NCBI GenBank assembly: GCA_036927565.1
Contig: JAYESD010000004.1
Span: 72,414,933 to 72,478,932, forward strand
Origin: Tuctoria greenei
Lineage: Eukaryota > Streptophyta > Magnoliopsida > Poales > Poaceae
Direction of reading: 5' to 3'
DNA: 64,000 nucleotides
Part shown: positions 44,414 to 54,912 of the stretch, in pieces
Numbering within the stretch: the stretch's first letter is position 1
Layout: each line of letters begins with the position of its first letter
Program-made: the position numbers and the translations under genes
The notes under the pieces: generated by a model
The model's input: the letters and a program-made list of their open reading frames with translations, nothing else
The model's database searches: none
What the model was told of the DNA's origin: nothing

Positions 44414-45077
44414 TGATGAGGACATCACAACAACGGAGACACACATTGAAAAGCAAGGACCAATCACAAGAGCACGATCACGGTTAATAAATAAGCAGGT
44501 GAATTCGCTCCTAACTTCTTTTGCATGTGAGTTTGAGAATAGATTGCTATGTGATGATTTAATTGTTATTAGGAATAATGGAGAAGATCAACAAGTGAAG
44601 GAAAGAGGCCTTTGGAGCATGGAGAACAAGCTGGGACGTCCACAAGTTGATGGAAACAGTTTACAACTCGGACTCGAGTTCAACTCGGAGTCCAAGAGCA
44701 GTCCACCTTAAAATGGACGCTCACGAGGCATACAGACTCCGTTTTTGACGTTCTACATATGAACGGAAAGAGGATAAGATAGAATTTCCAATGATTCTGG
44801 TCCCACCTCAAAATTCCTCCGGAGTCATTGGGAATCATCGAAACAATTCGAGTCCAGATTTCTGTCCAGTGCTGCGCCCCCGAATCGGGCCTTTGGGCCT
44901 TTTATCCCGTATGAGTCCATTAGGGATGCGTCTAATCGTGTTTTGGCCGAACCCTAGCCTTTAAATACTACATCCATCGGTCATATTCGGTGGGTTTTTC
45001 TTAGAATAACAATTTCGCCGTTCTACGGTTTGTGAGACCCCAACTTCTCAATTTCAGATCGTGTCTTCTACGTGTGT
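44414..45077 (+). repeat. CRM-1 3' LTR, truncated; encodes the integrase tail
   Basis: TGATGAGGACATCACAAC to GTGTCTTCTACGT, then homology stops about 180 bp before the end seen in the 5' LTR. The frame 44373-44711 runs across PPT and LTR: DDEDITTTETHIEKQGPITR, then ARSRLINKQVN, the CRM-type extension. No right target duplication can be checked. Confidence 0.85.
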
Positions 45078-45111
45078 CATCTAAACATGTTCTTGGCCTT
45101 CTGGTTATAAA

Positions 45112-45537
45112 GAGTAAAGTGAATCAATGGTCTCTGAACTTATCTGGATGTGTCATCTAGGTCCATAAATTTTTAAAGTGCATATTTGGGTCTATAAACT
45201 TGTTAAAATGTATCATCTGAGTTCAAAATACTGAAAATACCCCTATGTCTCTTAACATAACTAATATCTGAGCAATATTTTTCATATTTGTTCTCTCACC
45301 AAATCTTTGTTATCATAATTCATATCGGAGCCTAAAAAAATCTGATTTGGAAAGATAACAAATACAAAAATAATGCTCAAGTATTAGTTATGTTTAATAG
45401 ATATAGGGGTATTTTTGGTATTTTGGACTCTAATGACACATTTTAATAAGTTTATGGACCCAAATATATACTTTAAAAGTTTGTGGACCTAGTTGACACA
45501 CCCAAACAAGTTTAGTGACCATTGATGCACTTTACTC
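45112..45537. mobile_element. Mutator-type MITE, 426 bp
   Basis: Long terminal inverted repeats of about 137 bp: left GAGTAAAGTGAATCAATGGT, right end the reverse of GAGTAAAGTGCATCAATGGT. Perfect 9-bp target duplication GGTTATAAA at 45103-45111 and 45538-45546, the diagnostic length for Mutator superfamily insertions. No coding capacity; the internal part is AT-rich. Confidence 0.9.
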
Positions 45538-45780
45538 GGTTATAAATGTGATAAGACTAGTTCGAAAGTAATGTACACATATTCTTTCATTTTGCTATGA
45601 TATAGCGCCACTGCGGCATGAAGAAAACAGTCCCATGACACCTGGTCTCTTATTTTCAAAGCATAGAGGGTCTAGCCCTCAAGTGTACGAGACAAGTTCC
45701 GTATGATTATTTTTTGTGCCAAGTCGTCATCTTTAGCTTCTGAAGCTCCTTTAGATATTACAACTATAGCAACGACTAAA

Positions 45781-45945
45781 ATACAATCTGTGTTATAATG
45801 CATTCCTATCTATTGGATTTGCATCCTATGATTATCTATTTTTTTACTTAACCTCTCCATCTGAGTGCGTCAGGTGGAGGGTGTTAAGTAAAAAATACAA
45901 CAACCATATGATACATATTCAATAGATGGGAGTCACAGATTGTAA
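45781..45945. repeat. Foldback MITE, about 165 bp
   Basis: The left arm (ACAATCTGTG, TCTATTGGATTTG, TTTTTTACTTAACC-CTCCATCTGA) pairs with the right arm (reverse: ACAATCTGTGACTCCCATCT, TATTGAATATG, TTTTTTACTTAACACCCTCC). The left arm has a roughly 12-bp insertion. No certain target duplication. Confidence 0.7.
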
Positions 45946-45965
45946 GATTGCACCATAACTCGGAT

Positions 45966-47499
45966 TGCATTCTAGTCATTTCCTATACCTATACCCAATT
46001 GAAAGGCTTCAAAAAGAAAAATCTTCCAAACCTCTTTTGATTTCTTACAATTGTTTAGGACATAACAAGTTAGTTTGTTTGCCTCGCTTGCTAACAAAGC
46101 AGATATTTATAGTTGAACTTGGACCTGTAGATAAGAATTATCTTGTGGATTTTACCAACTATATGAATATGTGCCCGTAGGTCCCGGTGGAAATGAATTG
46201 CAGACAAAATTTCATAATATTAAATGTAAGTACTCTACAGAGGAATTGACAAACCTGGGATGCACCTACCAAAAATATAGAAGGACAACATATCGCATGT
46301 TGGTCTATGAAGTCCGATCCACTATCATGTGTTTAACCATCCAATTATCATTGTCTTATTCTACACAATAGGTTGTGAATGTCTACATTTGTTTGCTTAT
46401 AATGAATTGATCATAAACTACTTGGAGAGAAAGGTTGGGACTCTAGGCACCATCAACGTTGAAGCCTGCGCGCGATCGATTGTCCTTGACCACCGCATAC
46501 GCCTCCCTTACTATTTCTATGTCGTGGGCAACCTCCTTCAACGGGTCAAACCCTAAACGCTCTACGAAATATCATGTTGAGGATCACTCCCCCAAAATAT
46601 ATAAATTAAAAAATAAACTTATATTAATAATTCTTCCATTCAAAAATTGCAAAAGTGATCCACCTGTTGTCCCTCTCTAGGATGACATTCGATGTGGCAT
46701 GCCACGCCAGCCAAATGTCATCCACGACATGAACGACGGTGCCCAGTGTGGCAGCTCGGGCGTATGTGCCGCACTTTTTCAGCACCACGTCATGACCCAG
46801 ACGAGATTCACCCATGATACCTTCATCCCCACTGTCGATGATGGTCCTACGCAGTGGATACCACTGTACAAAGGTTGTTTGTCCATGCCCCGCCCGTGAT
46901 TCACTCACCGTCGGCCTCGCCCGTGACTCACTCTCACTCTCCCTAGCCTCGTGCCACCCTCGCCCTTGCAATTGCCCCACCTCGCCCTGATTCGCCATCG
47001 GCCTCCGTCATCGTCTGCTAGCTCTGTGCCCGTCGTCCTGACCTTCGCCTTTGACGTCCACTATCGTGGCCTCAGCATCCTTGCCGCCGGCCTCGCTTGG
47101 CTTTGTGCCACCCTCTCCTCACCTTGTGGCCGTCTGCTAGCTCTCGCATAGTGAAGGTAAGATTGACTAGGGATATTTGTAGGTTAATTGTTGTATTTTG
47201 TTTGTTGTATCATTTAATTTGTAGTATTGTTATTTTGTATTATATTTTGATAATTATGGTAATTATTATATTTTAGTTTGTAGTTAATTTATTAGGATCA
47301 TAATGTTATATAATTTATTAGGATGTTAGTTAATCAATGTTAAGAATAATATTATCTAAAGTGAATGTTGATTTGTAATGTTAATAATAATATTATGTGC
47401 TGTTAATGTTGATATGAGAATGATATAATTTTTTTGTATTGGTAACTATATTACTCTCTGGAATTGTTGACAAAATAAAAATTAATATTGTAATAGGTT
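45966..47499. other. Unassigned stretch; GC-rich block then AT-rich block
   Basis: Short open frames at 45965-46556 have no recognisable protein features. 46680-47160 is GC-rich with repeated CCTCGC/GCCGGCC wording and no convincing gene. 47170-47480 is nearly pure A/T with repeated ATTAGGAT and TTAATATT. I see no element ends here. Confidence 0.4.
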
Positions 47500-48480
47500 T
47501 TGTTTAAATTTATAGCTATGGGAAGCTAGTGTTTGAAATTTTTTTGTGGGGATGGATAGATTGTGGATGGTCCAAATGTCGTTGATATTTCTGGATTTAG
47601 CTCTTGTGGAAGGAGAATAACCAGGGCAAATGAGAGGACTTTTAGTGCTGTGGAAAAGTGGTTGACGAAAACCTTTAATCTTGATGCACAACAATACCAC
47701 ACTATGAGAAAATTACTCTATTGCAACAATGTCATATCGTTGAAATATGGCCAAATTTGTGACCGTATCATGTAATTGCTACAGCACTACTTTCATTGGC
47801 AGCCCTTAAAAGTAGTCGCGGGGTAAAAGGATTGGGCAACATAATTTTTTTTGTTGCGATACCTATGTTTATTGCAATGAAATAAAGAGTTGCAAAAAAT
47901 AACGGTTGCAAACATAAAATCTGTGGCAATAATCCGTATTACCACACACTTAGGCTTTGCATCAGGAAATATTTGCATCCAACCATCATTTTAGCAATTG
48001 GGCTCTATTACCATGCAAATTATTTTGTGGCAATAGGCCTTATAGCAACGCATAATATTTTATTGCATTAGGACCTATTACTACACACATTGTTTCACTT
48101 CAGTAGGCACTATTGCCATACAAATTGTTTCATTGCCGCAAGCATTGATGCCATGAAAATTGTTTCGTTGCGGCAGACTCTATTGCTATGCATAATGTTT
48201 CGTGGTTGTAGGCTCTACTGCAACACACAAAGTTCCGTGGTAACAAGACCTATTGCCACGTACACAAATTATTTTGTGGCTGTATGTTCAATGGCAACAC
48301 ATAAATAATTTGTTGCAGTAGGTCCTATTGCTGCGAGCAAATATTTTGTGGCAATAATTGTTTTTGAAACAAAAATTAATTCGTGGAAAGCAATTACGTT
48401 GCAACAATTTTTTTTTTGCAATTAGCTCTTGTAGCTTCAAACGGTGTATGTGGCAAATGGTTATATTGCAATGAATGACA
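47500..48480 (+). mobile_element. CACTA remnant: gene fragment and subterminal array
   Basis: From about 47850 there are about a dozen imperfect units of about 45 bp: CTATTGC(C/A)A(C/T)GCA..AAATTGTTT(C/T)GTTGC(A/G)GTAGG. These resemble the short-unit part of the CACTA array at 8900-9180 (CTATTGCCACA, GTTGCA). 47560-47770 has a short open frame (GFSSCGRRITRANERTFSAV) that I do not recognise. No terminal inverted repeat found; orientation inferred from the array similarity. Confidence 0.55.
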
Positions 48481-48839
48481 TCATGACAATTGAAGCTTAC
48501 AAAAATAACCTACTAGATCCTTAGACCTGAGATCGCCATTATCTCTCACTATGTGTAGTTGTGCATTTTTAGGCTTTCAAACACTACTCTGTAACAGGAT
48601 AGTCATAGAAGTAGTATTCGACTGCATAATGAAATATTGGATGGGATTGAGAGGATCAAGATGGGATTTACCATTCCTAAATTACAAGAAATATATCTCT
48701 AGTCCCTCGAGATATTTGGATTGGAAAGTGCATGACTATGCCAAAGATGATTAAAGAGTTAATCATGGTGACTAAAAGTTAGTCATAGATTGATTCACTG
48801 TTTAATCGAGTGAATGGTTGAGCTATCACAATGAAACAT
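48481..48839. other. Unassigned spacer
   Basis: No gene or element end. GATTGAGAGGATCAAGATGG and CTCTAGTCCCTCGAGATATT look like part of a small AT-rich transposon, but no partner arm was found. Confidence 0.3.
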
Positions 48840-50385
48840 TGAAAGTGCATCTAGGCACACCCTTGTGGATTTTGGACGATTGATGACAAACAAGTGAGAT
48901 TCTAATAAAATTTGTTGAGTTGAGAGCATGTTTCGGAGAATAAAACTAAAGGTGTAAAAATATGAAAAATAAGGATCAAGAAGGGAAGAGCACAAGTGAA
49001 AAAAGATGCAAAAAAAATAGTCTGAAATATATAGGGGGTGTGTGAGAGACACCCCCCCCCCCCCGCCCAATAGCTAAAGTACCCTTGCTGAGAGATTCAG
49101 GGCAAAAACATAATTGAAAACACAGCCAAGCACCAGACTACTTCGATAATGGGCGGACTAGTTCGATTCCTCCCTAAATGGAAAACTGACTAGTCCCATA
49201 TTGTCCGGACGAGACTGATGTATCTCTAGTGCTCAATCGGACAAGTCCACATGTGCAGACTAGTCCTTCCCTTCACATTTCACATGCATTAGACTAGTCC
49301 GATATTGGCCGAACTAGTCTGATATCTCTCTGGTGAACAAGCAGACAAGTCCTCAACACCAGTTTAGTCCTTTATCCTTCATATTTCACCAGCATCGGAC
49401 TAGTCCGATTTCTCTCTGGACACAAAATGGACTAGTTCGATCCTCTGCGGACTAGTCCAGTACACTTATGCAAATTAGGGTTTCATAGTGTGCTGTACAA
49501 CTTCACATATATCACACACAACACACCGTACTAGTCCGGTGTTTGGTATGGACTAGTCCGGTGTTCCTTAACGGACTAGTCTGGGCATCTGCATCCAAAT
49601 GGTAACGTTTCAAGATATCTATAAATAAGATATCCGCGATTCTATATCCGAAAAACTAAGAACCATAGTGTTGTCACACCTCCCAAGAGCACAAAAACAC
49701 TCATCTCCACACTTCGAAGGCCATAAAAGTTGAACCTTTTGGGATTTGAGATTTGGGAAAGAGAGAGCAACATTCTACATGATCTTGATCTCTTGGGTTT
49801 GATCCCTCTTACACTCTTGCTGATTCTTGTACATCTTTTGAGTGTGTTTGATCAATTCACTTGCTATAAACTTTTGGGAGCCCTCAGCTTGTGAGGTAGA
49901 CCCATATACTTGGTGATTACCCACTTGATAGTGGAGATCAAGTCAACCTTCGTAGTGACTCAACAAGGAAACAGTTGGCTGAGACCCGACTCTGTGTGAG
50001 CTTCTCAACGAGGACATAGATCCCTTGTGTAAGATTGAACCTTGGTAAAAATCATCGTGTCTTGTGCCTCTTGTTCATTTCTTTCATATCCATAACTAGC
50101 TAGGACCCAAATTAATCATTCTCCTATTTGGCATTAATTTTTCAATCCTCTTGAAATTTGCAATCATATACACTTGTCAATTAAATTAAAGTATTTTACA
50201 TATTCCGCTGCATTACAACTCCGAGAAAATACAAAAAGATTTAAATTTTTGTAAGTACTACGTTAACATCGGACTAGTCCGTACCAAACACCGGACTAGT
50301 CCGGCCCCTCCTGTATTTGACAAAATTGTTTAGTGTTTCAGGAAAAAGTTTCAAAGGCCTATCACCCTCCTTTAGGCCACATTCA
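48840..50385 (+). repeat. Isolated copia LTR (copia-2 family)
   Basis: TGAAAGTGCATCTAGGCACA to TTTAGGCCACATTCA, collinear with the copia-2 5' LTR at 54913-56317. There is no PBS after it and no PPT before it, and the flanks (AACAT / CGCAA) do not match, so it is probably a solo LTR altered by a later event or an illegitimate recombinant. It carries many CGGACTAGTCCG-type palindromes and a 14-C run (49052-49065). TATAAATAAG at about 49619 is a TATA candidate. Confidence 0.75.
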
Positions 50386-50644
50386 CGCAATACCTTGCGT
50401 TGAGTTTTACTGGTATCGTGTGGCAAAGGAAATAGCGTGTGAATATATCCAGGTTGAATCGATATGATATTTATGTACATTCAAGAGCCAGTATGTCCTG
50501 CTAGGTACCCTGTTAACGTGTGGTTCGGAAATGATTTCAGTTCACGGTCATTTGCACATGAACCTATAATGGGTCACATACTTATGGTTGTTGGAATATT
50601 GAAAATTCTTGCCTATATGATTGTCTCTAGTGCAAGTGAGAGAT
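50386..50644 (+). mobile_element. 3' end of a BARE/Angela-like copia element, internal part
   Basis: The last internal bases read GTGCAAGTGAGAGAT, matching the CAAGTGGGAGAT polypurine motif that precedes BARE/Angela LTRs. Upstream is CACATACTTATGGTTGTTGG and similar non-coding sequence. The coding part is gone. Confidence 0.5.
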
Positions 50645-51150
50645 TGTTAATGATATGTCCAAGAGGTAGTCATAACAATTCAGATTAAATGCCTAATGAA
50701 TATTTGATCTATTAACGATTAGGATACCATTGGGCCTACGATCTCAAAGCCTATTAGTGCATCTTATAAATATGAGGAATAGGGTTACAAGCTGATTACT
50801 CCACCACGTGAAAAACCTTGACGACATCGCTCACAAGCCATTCGTCAAATCCCCTACGGGGCGCACGGTGCTAGCACACCAACACTTGACGTTCCTATCC
50901 GTACGTGTGGACTCCGTGGAGGAGCTGCTGCTGCGCCGATCGGCTACGGCAATGTGAGGTTGCTGCTGTGGCAAGAATGAGGAGGAGATGATCGTGATCG
51001 CCTAGTTCCTCTACACCGACGCGTATCCACGATTGGATATTTTGCTTCGTGTCTAGTGGTAACGATCAGTGATCTCTTTACTCACATATTTCCTAGATGT
51101 GTGGTAGACTTGCTAGAGTAGCATATCTCTAAGACAGTAGATTTAGAAGG
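50645..51150 (+). repeat. BARE/Angela-like 3' LTR, partial
   Basis: TGTTAATGATATGTCCAAGA parallels the TGTTGGAA-TATG-CC-TAGAGG start of BARE/Angela LTRs, followed by CTTATAAATATGAGGAATAG (TATA candidate at 50765). The end is not resolved; the sequence becomes unrecognisable after about 51150. Confidence 0.5.
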
Positions 51151-51633
51151 ATGTCAAGTAGAACTCAGTTGATCTTTTTTATTTACTTTTCTTATTATGT
51201 ATGCAAAGATAGATAGGGTAAAAGTACTCGGTTTGGGTCAGACAATGAGCACCATTATCTTGATCCAGACCTAGCAGTTGTGCAGCGATGTTGTCTCAAA
51301 TCCGTGATGTAGTTCAGAGTTTATTTTGTTTAACGATTGGTCATATACTGTATACGTGAATAGTATCCCACAGATATAATTAGTCCATAGAACTTTTTTT
51401 GAAGTAATCTGATTATGTTCCGTTGTATAAGATAATTTGTGCATATATAACATACTGAATTTACAATTTCTTGTGCATCGACCATACTGAAATTCACACT
51501 GCAACTTCCTTGGTGTTTTAATATAACTTTAGGATATCTTTTCTTAGTTCAAATGGAGTACAATTTAATTTTCCTTATACCCACGCAGCAACGCTGGGTT
51601 ATTTGACACACTAGCAAAGTCGAGACAAACAAC
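51151..51633. other. Unassigned AT-rich spacer
   Basis: No gene seen. TACCCACGCAGCAACGCTGGGT (51579-51600) is a short imperfect palindrome of the ACCCGCG-type common at ends of grass DNA transposons, but no partner was found. Confidence 0.35.
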
Positions 51634-51649
51634 CACTGCTACAATAAGC

Positions 51650-51890
51650 TTCATCTCAGACGGCTCCAAACGTATTATTACACGCGGTTTTCAAAACCGC
51701 CTGAAATGAAGAGACTGTGACAATCTGCAATTTAACAGGCGGAAACTAAAACCGCCTATGATAATGGAGTTATCACAGGCTGTTCTTTACCTCTGACTAG
51801 CCACGGTGATATTATAATTTCACAGGCAGGTCTAGCCATAGTTAAAAAACCGTCTATGATAAAGTATAACCTATGCAGTACTACCTGCTG
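51650..51890 (-). repeat. CACTA subterminal repeats, inverted
   Basis: On the minus strand: GACGGTTTTTTAACTATGGC, TAGGCGGTTTTAGTTTCCGC, CAGGCGGTTTTGAAAACCGC and TCTGTGATAA-like boxes. These match 475-660. Confidence 0.7.
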
Positions 51891-52110
51891 TTATTTCTAA
51901 TTTCTAGGTCAATTTCATATGCACATTCACATACAGAAGATGACATTCACACAGTAGAAACATTATAATCTCACACTCATCATCGACACAAAATCACCAA
52001 AAGGTCATCTCATATACATATGTACATGTTACACTTTCAATTAACATACAAGTCATCTCATATACATAACACCAAAAAGCATCATGTCAATTCATAGTTT
52101 ACAAGTTTTA

Positions 52111-53600
52111 CTAAAGACTATTTCTATGGTCATACTCACAAAATTCTAGCACATCCGCTATTACACCTTCCTGATTGAACAACAACCCTCTTCTGTGGAA
52201 AATTTCGCGATGCATGAAGTGACACAGTTCACTCGCAATCTTGTCGGCTCCTCCACCAGGAATACTTCTAGAAACCGGCTATTCTTAGTTCACATTATTC
52301 GTGTGCTACAATAAAACATATAACAAGGTTTAGAATGTGTTGGTTTGAGCTACCTCAAAGTATAGATCAAAGTGAGTATACAGGAATTTATTTGGTATTT
52401 TTGGAGCAGTTCTACTATGAGCAATTGAATTTTGAAGTTGGAATCAAAATCTAGAAATAATTTTTCTGGTAATATTGAACAACAGAGATAAATTTGAATC
52501 TGGGAATTTTATACAGGTGAAATGGCTATGAAGATTTTACAGGATGTGAGGAACACCTAACTTAGGTTCTGGTAAAATTTTGTGAATTTCTAGTGAAGGA
52601 ATCTGCTGTGAAGTTCTATGAGTGTTTGAGGTAAATGAATTATACAAATAAGTATACAGGCTTTCATGGCAAACCACTTGCACTACTGGAAACTAGAGTT
52701 CAATACCCTTCTAACAAAATAATATAAGTATTGAAATACGCTAGTTACAATGAAAATAAAACTCAAAAGTAAGAAAATACAATATCAACATTAAAGATAA
52801 CTTACATCCTCACGATTCACTCTATATTCACAGGTGGTCCGAAGATGCTCGCACACATAATACCCGCATAAGAAGCTCTCAGGGGGCTGCTTGGGACAAT
52901 GATAATATGTTGATATATGCAATGCATCCTTATTAGGAGGGCTCTGACCGCTAAGTTGTTTTACGTAAAACCGCTAAGCCCTATAATACAAGTAATATAA
53001 TATAAAACTTGTAAACACATTCTAAATGTGTGTAAATTAAAAGTATCGAATAACCGTACAATTTCAAAATGGAAAGGAAATCTTTGTAATGATCTGGTTG
53101 ATAATTGCCTGAGTCCAAGATTGTTGCCAAACCCTGCGTTGGCTTGATGAAGATGATTATGTAGTGTTTACTGCACACATACAAACACACGTGTTAAGTT
53201 AACAATTAGCAATAATTGCTATTTTAATGTCATGTGTAAAACTTACTCGAAGTGGTACGGAGCCTTTATGAGGTCCTTGCCATCTCTGACAAAGTTGAAC
53301 ATGACATGTCCTATGTAAGCTGCAATCTTTGTCCTTTTATCCTTCTTTTGGTTTGCGATTGATTTTTCAAAAAAAAATTGGCAGGTGCTTGTACTCTTTT
53401 GAGTTCCGTTCCACCTGAAAGTCGAAATTTGTCTTTGCAATCACTGTGGGGTCAAGGATACCTGTCTTGGTGATCAGCTTTTCATTATTTATGTATTGCA
53501 TCCTATTGAAGAAGTCCGAAATTGTTATAATCTCATGACATGTGTATGCCTGTATTAAGAAAAGCAAATACGAAATATTAGAGGCACTTACAAGCACCAG
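52111..53600 (-). pseudogene. CACTA-carried Ulp1-like (C48) cysteine protease exons
   Basis: Minus-strand exons with splice-like borders: about 53597-53243 (TGILDPTVIAKTNFDFQVER; after a frame change IAAYIGHVMFNFVRDGKDLI, KAPYHFE), 53171-53056 (KHYIIIFIKPTQGLATILDS, then GNYQPDHYKDFLSILK), about 52925-52806 (CPKQPPESFLCGYYVCEHLR, then TTCEYRVNREDV) and 52308-52111 (PGGGADKIASELCHFMHREI). The His of KHYIII, the Asp of ILDSGNY and the Cys of SFLCGYY are where the Ulp1 catalytic triad falls. The family removes SUMO-like modifiers; within CACTA elements its role is unknown. A frame change near 53410 and stops in the last exon (TAA, TAG near 52296) mean the copy is decayed. Confidence 0.7.
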
Positions 53601-54318
53601 ATGAGTAGCAGGTTGATTTAGAGCATGCCTCGATGGAAAAGGCTATGTTGGTCTTCAAAGAGAAGGGCTCGGTTATCTTCTCCAATGCTCCAGAATGCTT
53701 GTTTTGGCACACAAAATGTGATGTAAGAAAGATCATATTTTGTGCTGACAGTGATGTACCACTAGTGCATTCTTCTGAGCGAGACAGGTTGTTCGAAGTT
53801 ATACTGGTGTCATGAACAACTTCACATTCTCATATTCAGGAGGAACATACTGAATCTTGTATATTGAAACTCCTGGTTGAACTAAAGCCATCTCTCGATT
53901 ATATTTCACACCGTCTTCTTCCCACTCCTCAATATTTCCTATTGCTGGGCATTAGATTTTCCAATTTTTGCCGTCAAATTTTCTAAATATTGTAACACTT
54001 CTTTAGAAGGTTTCTTATTTTTGTATGAGCTAACTTTCACAGGCACTGATGATCGAGGAGTAGTCGTTGGAAGTTGGACACTAGCTTGTTGTTGAACCTG
54101 TTGTTCAACTGATTGCTCTTTACTACCAACAGCTTGCTTTGGTACTGTTCAAGCTATTGTTCAACTGGTTGCTCTTAGTTATATTTACTAGCAAGGTTAC
54201 TATCATCCTTGCTGGGACATAGAGGAAGTGGATCTTCCTGGACTTTTAGCTTAGGGGTTGCTGTATTTTGAGATGCGATGGGGCTAGACATTGGCTCATC
54301 GTCCAACACGCTATCGCG
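53601..54318 (-). pseudogene. Linker of the Ulp1-type CACTA protein
   Basis: On the minus strand the sequence continues from the N-terminal exon (SPIASQNTATPKLKVQEDPL) through Gln-rich EQQVQQQASVQLPTT to YVPPEYENVKLF near 53820-53880, which looks like the start of the Ulp1 module. Many stops; exon borders not resolved. Confidence 0.5.
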
Positions 54319-54840
54319 TCAATGCCAAAGGATTAATTGGTTGACAGCCTGTCCCAAAGTCGTGATCCCCTCATGTGTGATGTGGTCTATTTCATAATCT
54401 TCATAATCATTATCAATAATCTGAATAACTTGCACCACAACATAATACAATAGAAGCGAATTGTTGTTGAAGTCACGATCAGGCTTTGTCATAGCAGTGG
54501 CAACCTGTTTGGTTCTATTCCCTGCTTTGTCGATCAGGACAAGAAGACAAAAAGATCCGCCCTTAACAATATCATCGACAAGGAACTTATGGGTTGACCC
54601 TGAGTCTGGCACAGAACCTACGCTGCTAGGGTAGGCAGTTGGAGATACCAAATGCTCCTTTGCCATGGGAACCATCACTGTATTCGGTGCCACTAATTGT
54701 CCCGATTCTCTAAGTTGATCCATTATTTCTTGCACATTTTCCTTGACCTTTTTAGCAATAGTTTCATCAAGTGTCTTCTTGAACTTCTCACGACTTCTAT
54801 ATGACTCTTCATCCTTTGAGAAACCATCTCTCCAGGACAT
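54319..54840 (-). CDS. CACTA protein N-terminal exon (DUF8039-like domain)
   Basis: Open for 173 aa on the minus strand: MSWRDGFSKDEESYRSREKF, a charged helix (KTLDETIAKKVKENVQEIMD), then a domain from KFLVDDIVKGGSFCLLVLID to EIDHITHEGITTLGQAVNQL ending ILWH. The VDDI...GI..LG.AV...ILWH pattern is that of the domain preceding the Ulp1 protease in many grass CACTA-type proteins. Its function is unknown. The reading frame is clean here, unlike the downstream exons. The true N-terminus may lie in an earlier exon lost to the copia-2 insertion. Confidence 0.6.
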   Translation of the reverse strand: MSWRDGFSKDEESYRSREKFKKTLDETIAKKVKENVQEIMDQLRESGQLVAPNTVMVPMAKEHLVSPTAYPSSVGSVPDSGSTHKFLVDDIVKGGSFCLLVLIDKAGNRTKQVATAMTKPDRDFNNNSLLLYYVVVQVIQIIDNDYEDYEIDHITHEGITTLGQAVNQLILWH

Positions 54841-54912
54841 CTGAGAAGAGATTGCTTGAACCCCTCCACTTTGTTAAGGGTTTCCTAGTATAGCGATAAG
54901 TTGGTCATTCTC

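Larger units (their letters stand above)
37754..45077 (+). mobile_element. CRM-like Ty3/gypsy chromovirus (CRM-1)
   Basis: LTRs at 37754-38613 and 44414-45077 (right one truncated) bracket PBS, leader, gag with zinc knuckle, protease, RT, RNase H, integrase and PPT in the gypsy order. RT wording (DELSGAIIFTKIDLRSG, LYEWLVMPFGLTNAP) and a GPITRARA-type C-terminal motif encoded inside the LTR point to the centromeric CRM lineage. The pol gene is in one frame from about 40602 to 43352, broken only by stops at 41439, 42060, 42174 and 42507, then one frameshift before the integrase. The LTRs differ at about one base in twenty by eye. Confidence 0.8.
51634..54912 (-). mobile_element. CACTA transposon, Ulp1-type, minus strand, 5' part missing
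   Basis: CACTGCTACAATAAGC at 51634 is a CACTA-style terminus (3' end of a minus-strand element) followed by inverted subterminal motifs (AGGCGGTT, GACGGCT, CCGCCTATGATA). Coding exons on the minus strand run from 54840 down to 52111. The right side is cut by the copia-2 LTR at 54913 (left flank TTCTC), so the 5' end lies beyond that element and outside the window. Same family as 1-660, opposite orientation. Confidence 0.75.

Noticed and set aside
46624..46998. 124-aa minus-strand ORF in the GC-rich block
   Set aside because: Repeated SESRA wording reflects repetitive DNA; no domain, no promoter, no partner exon.
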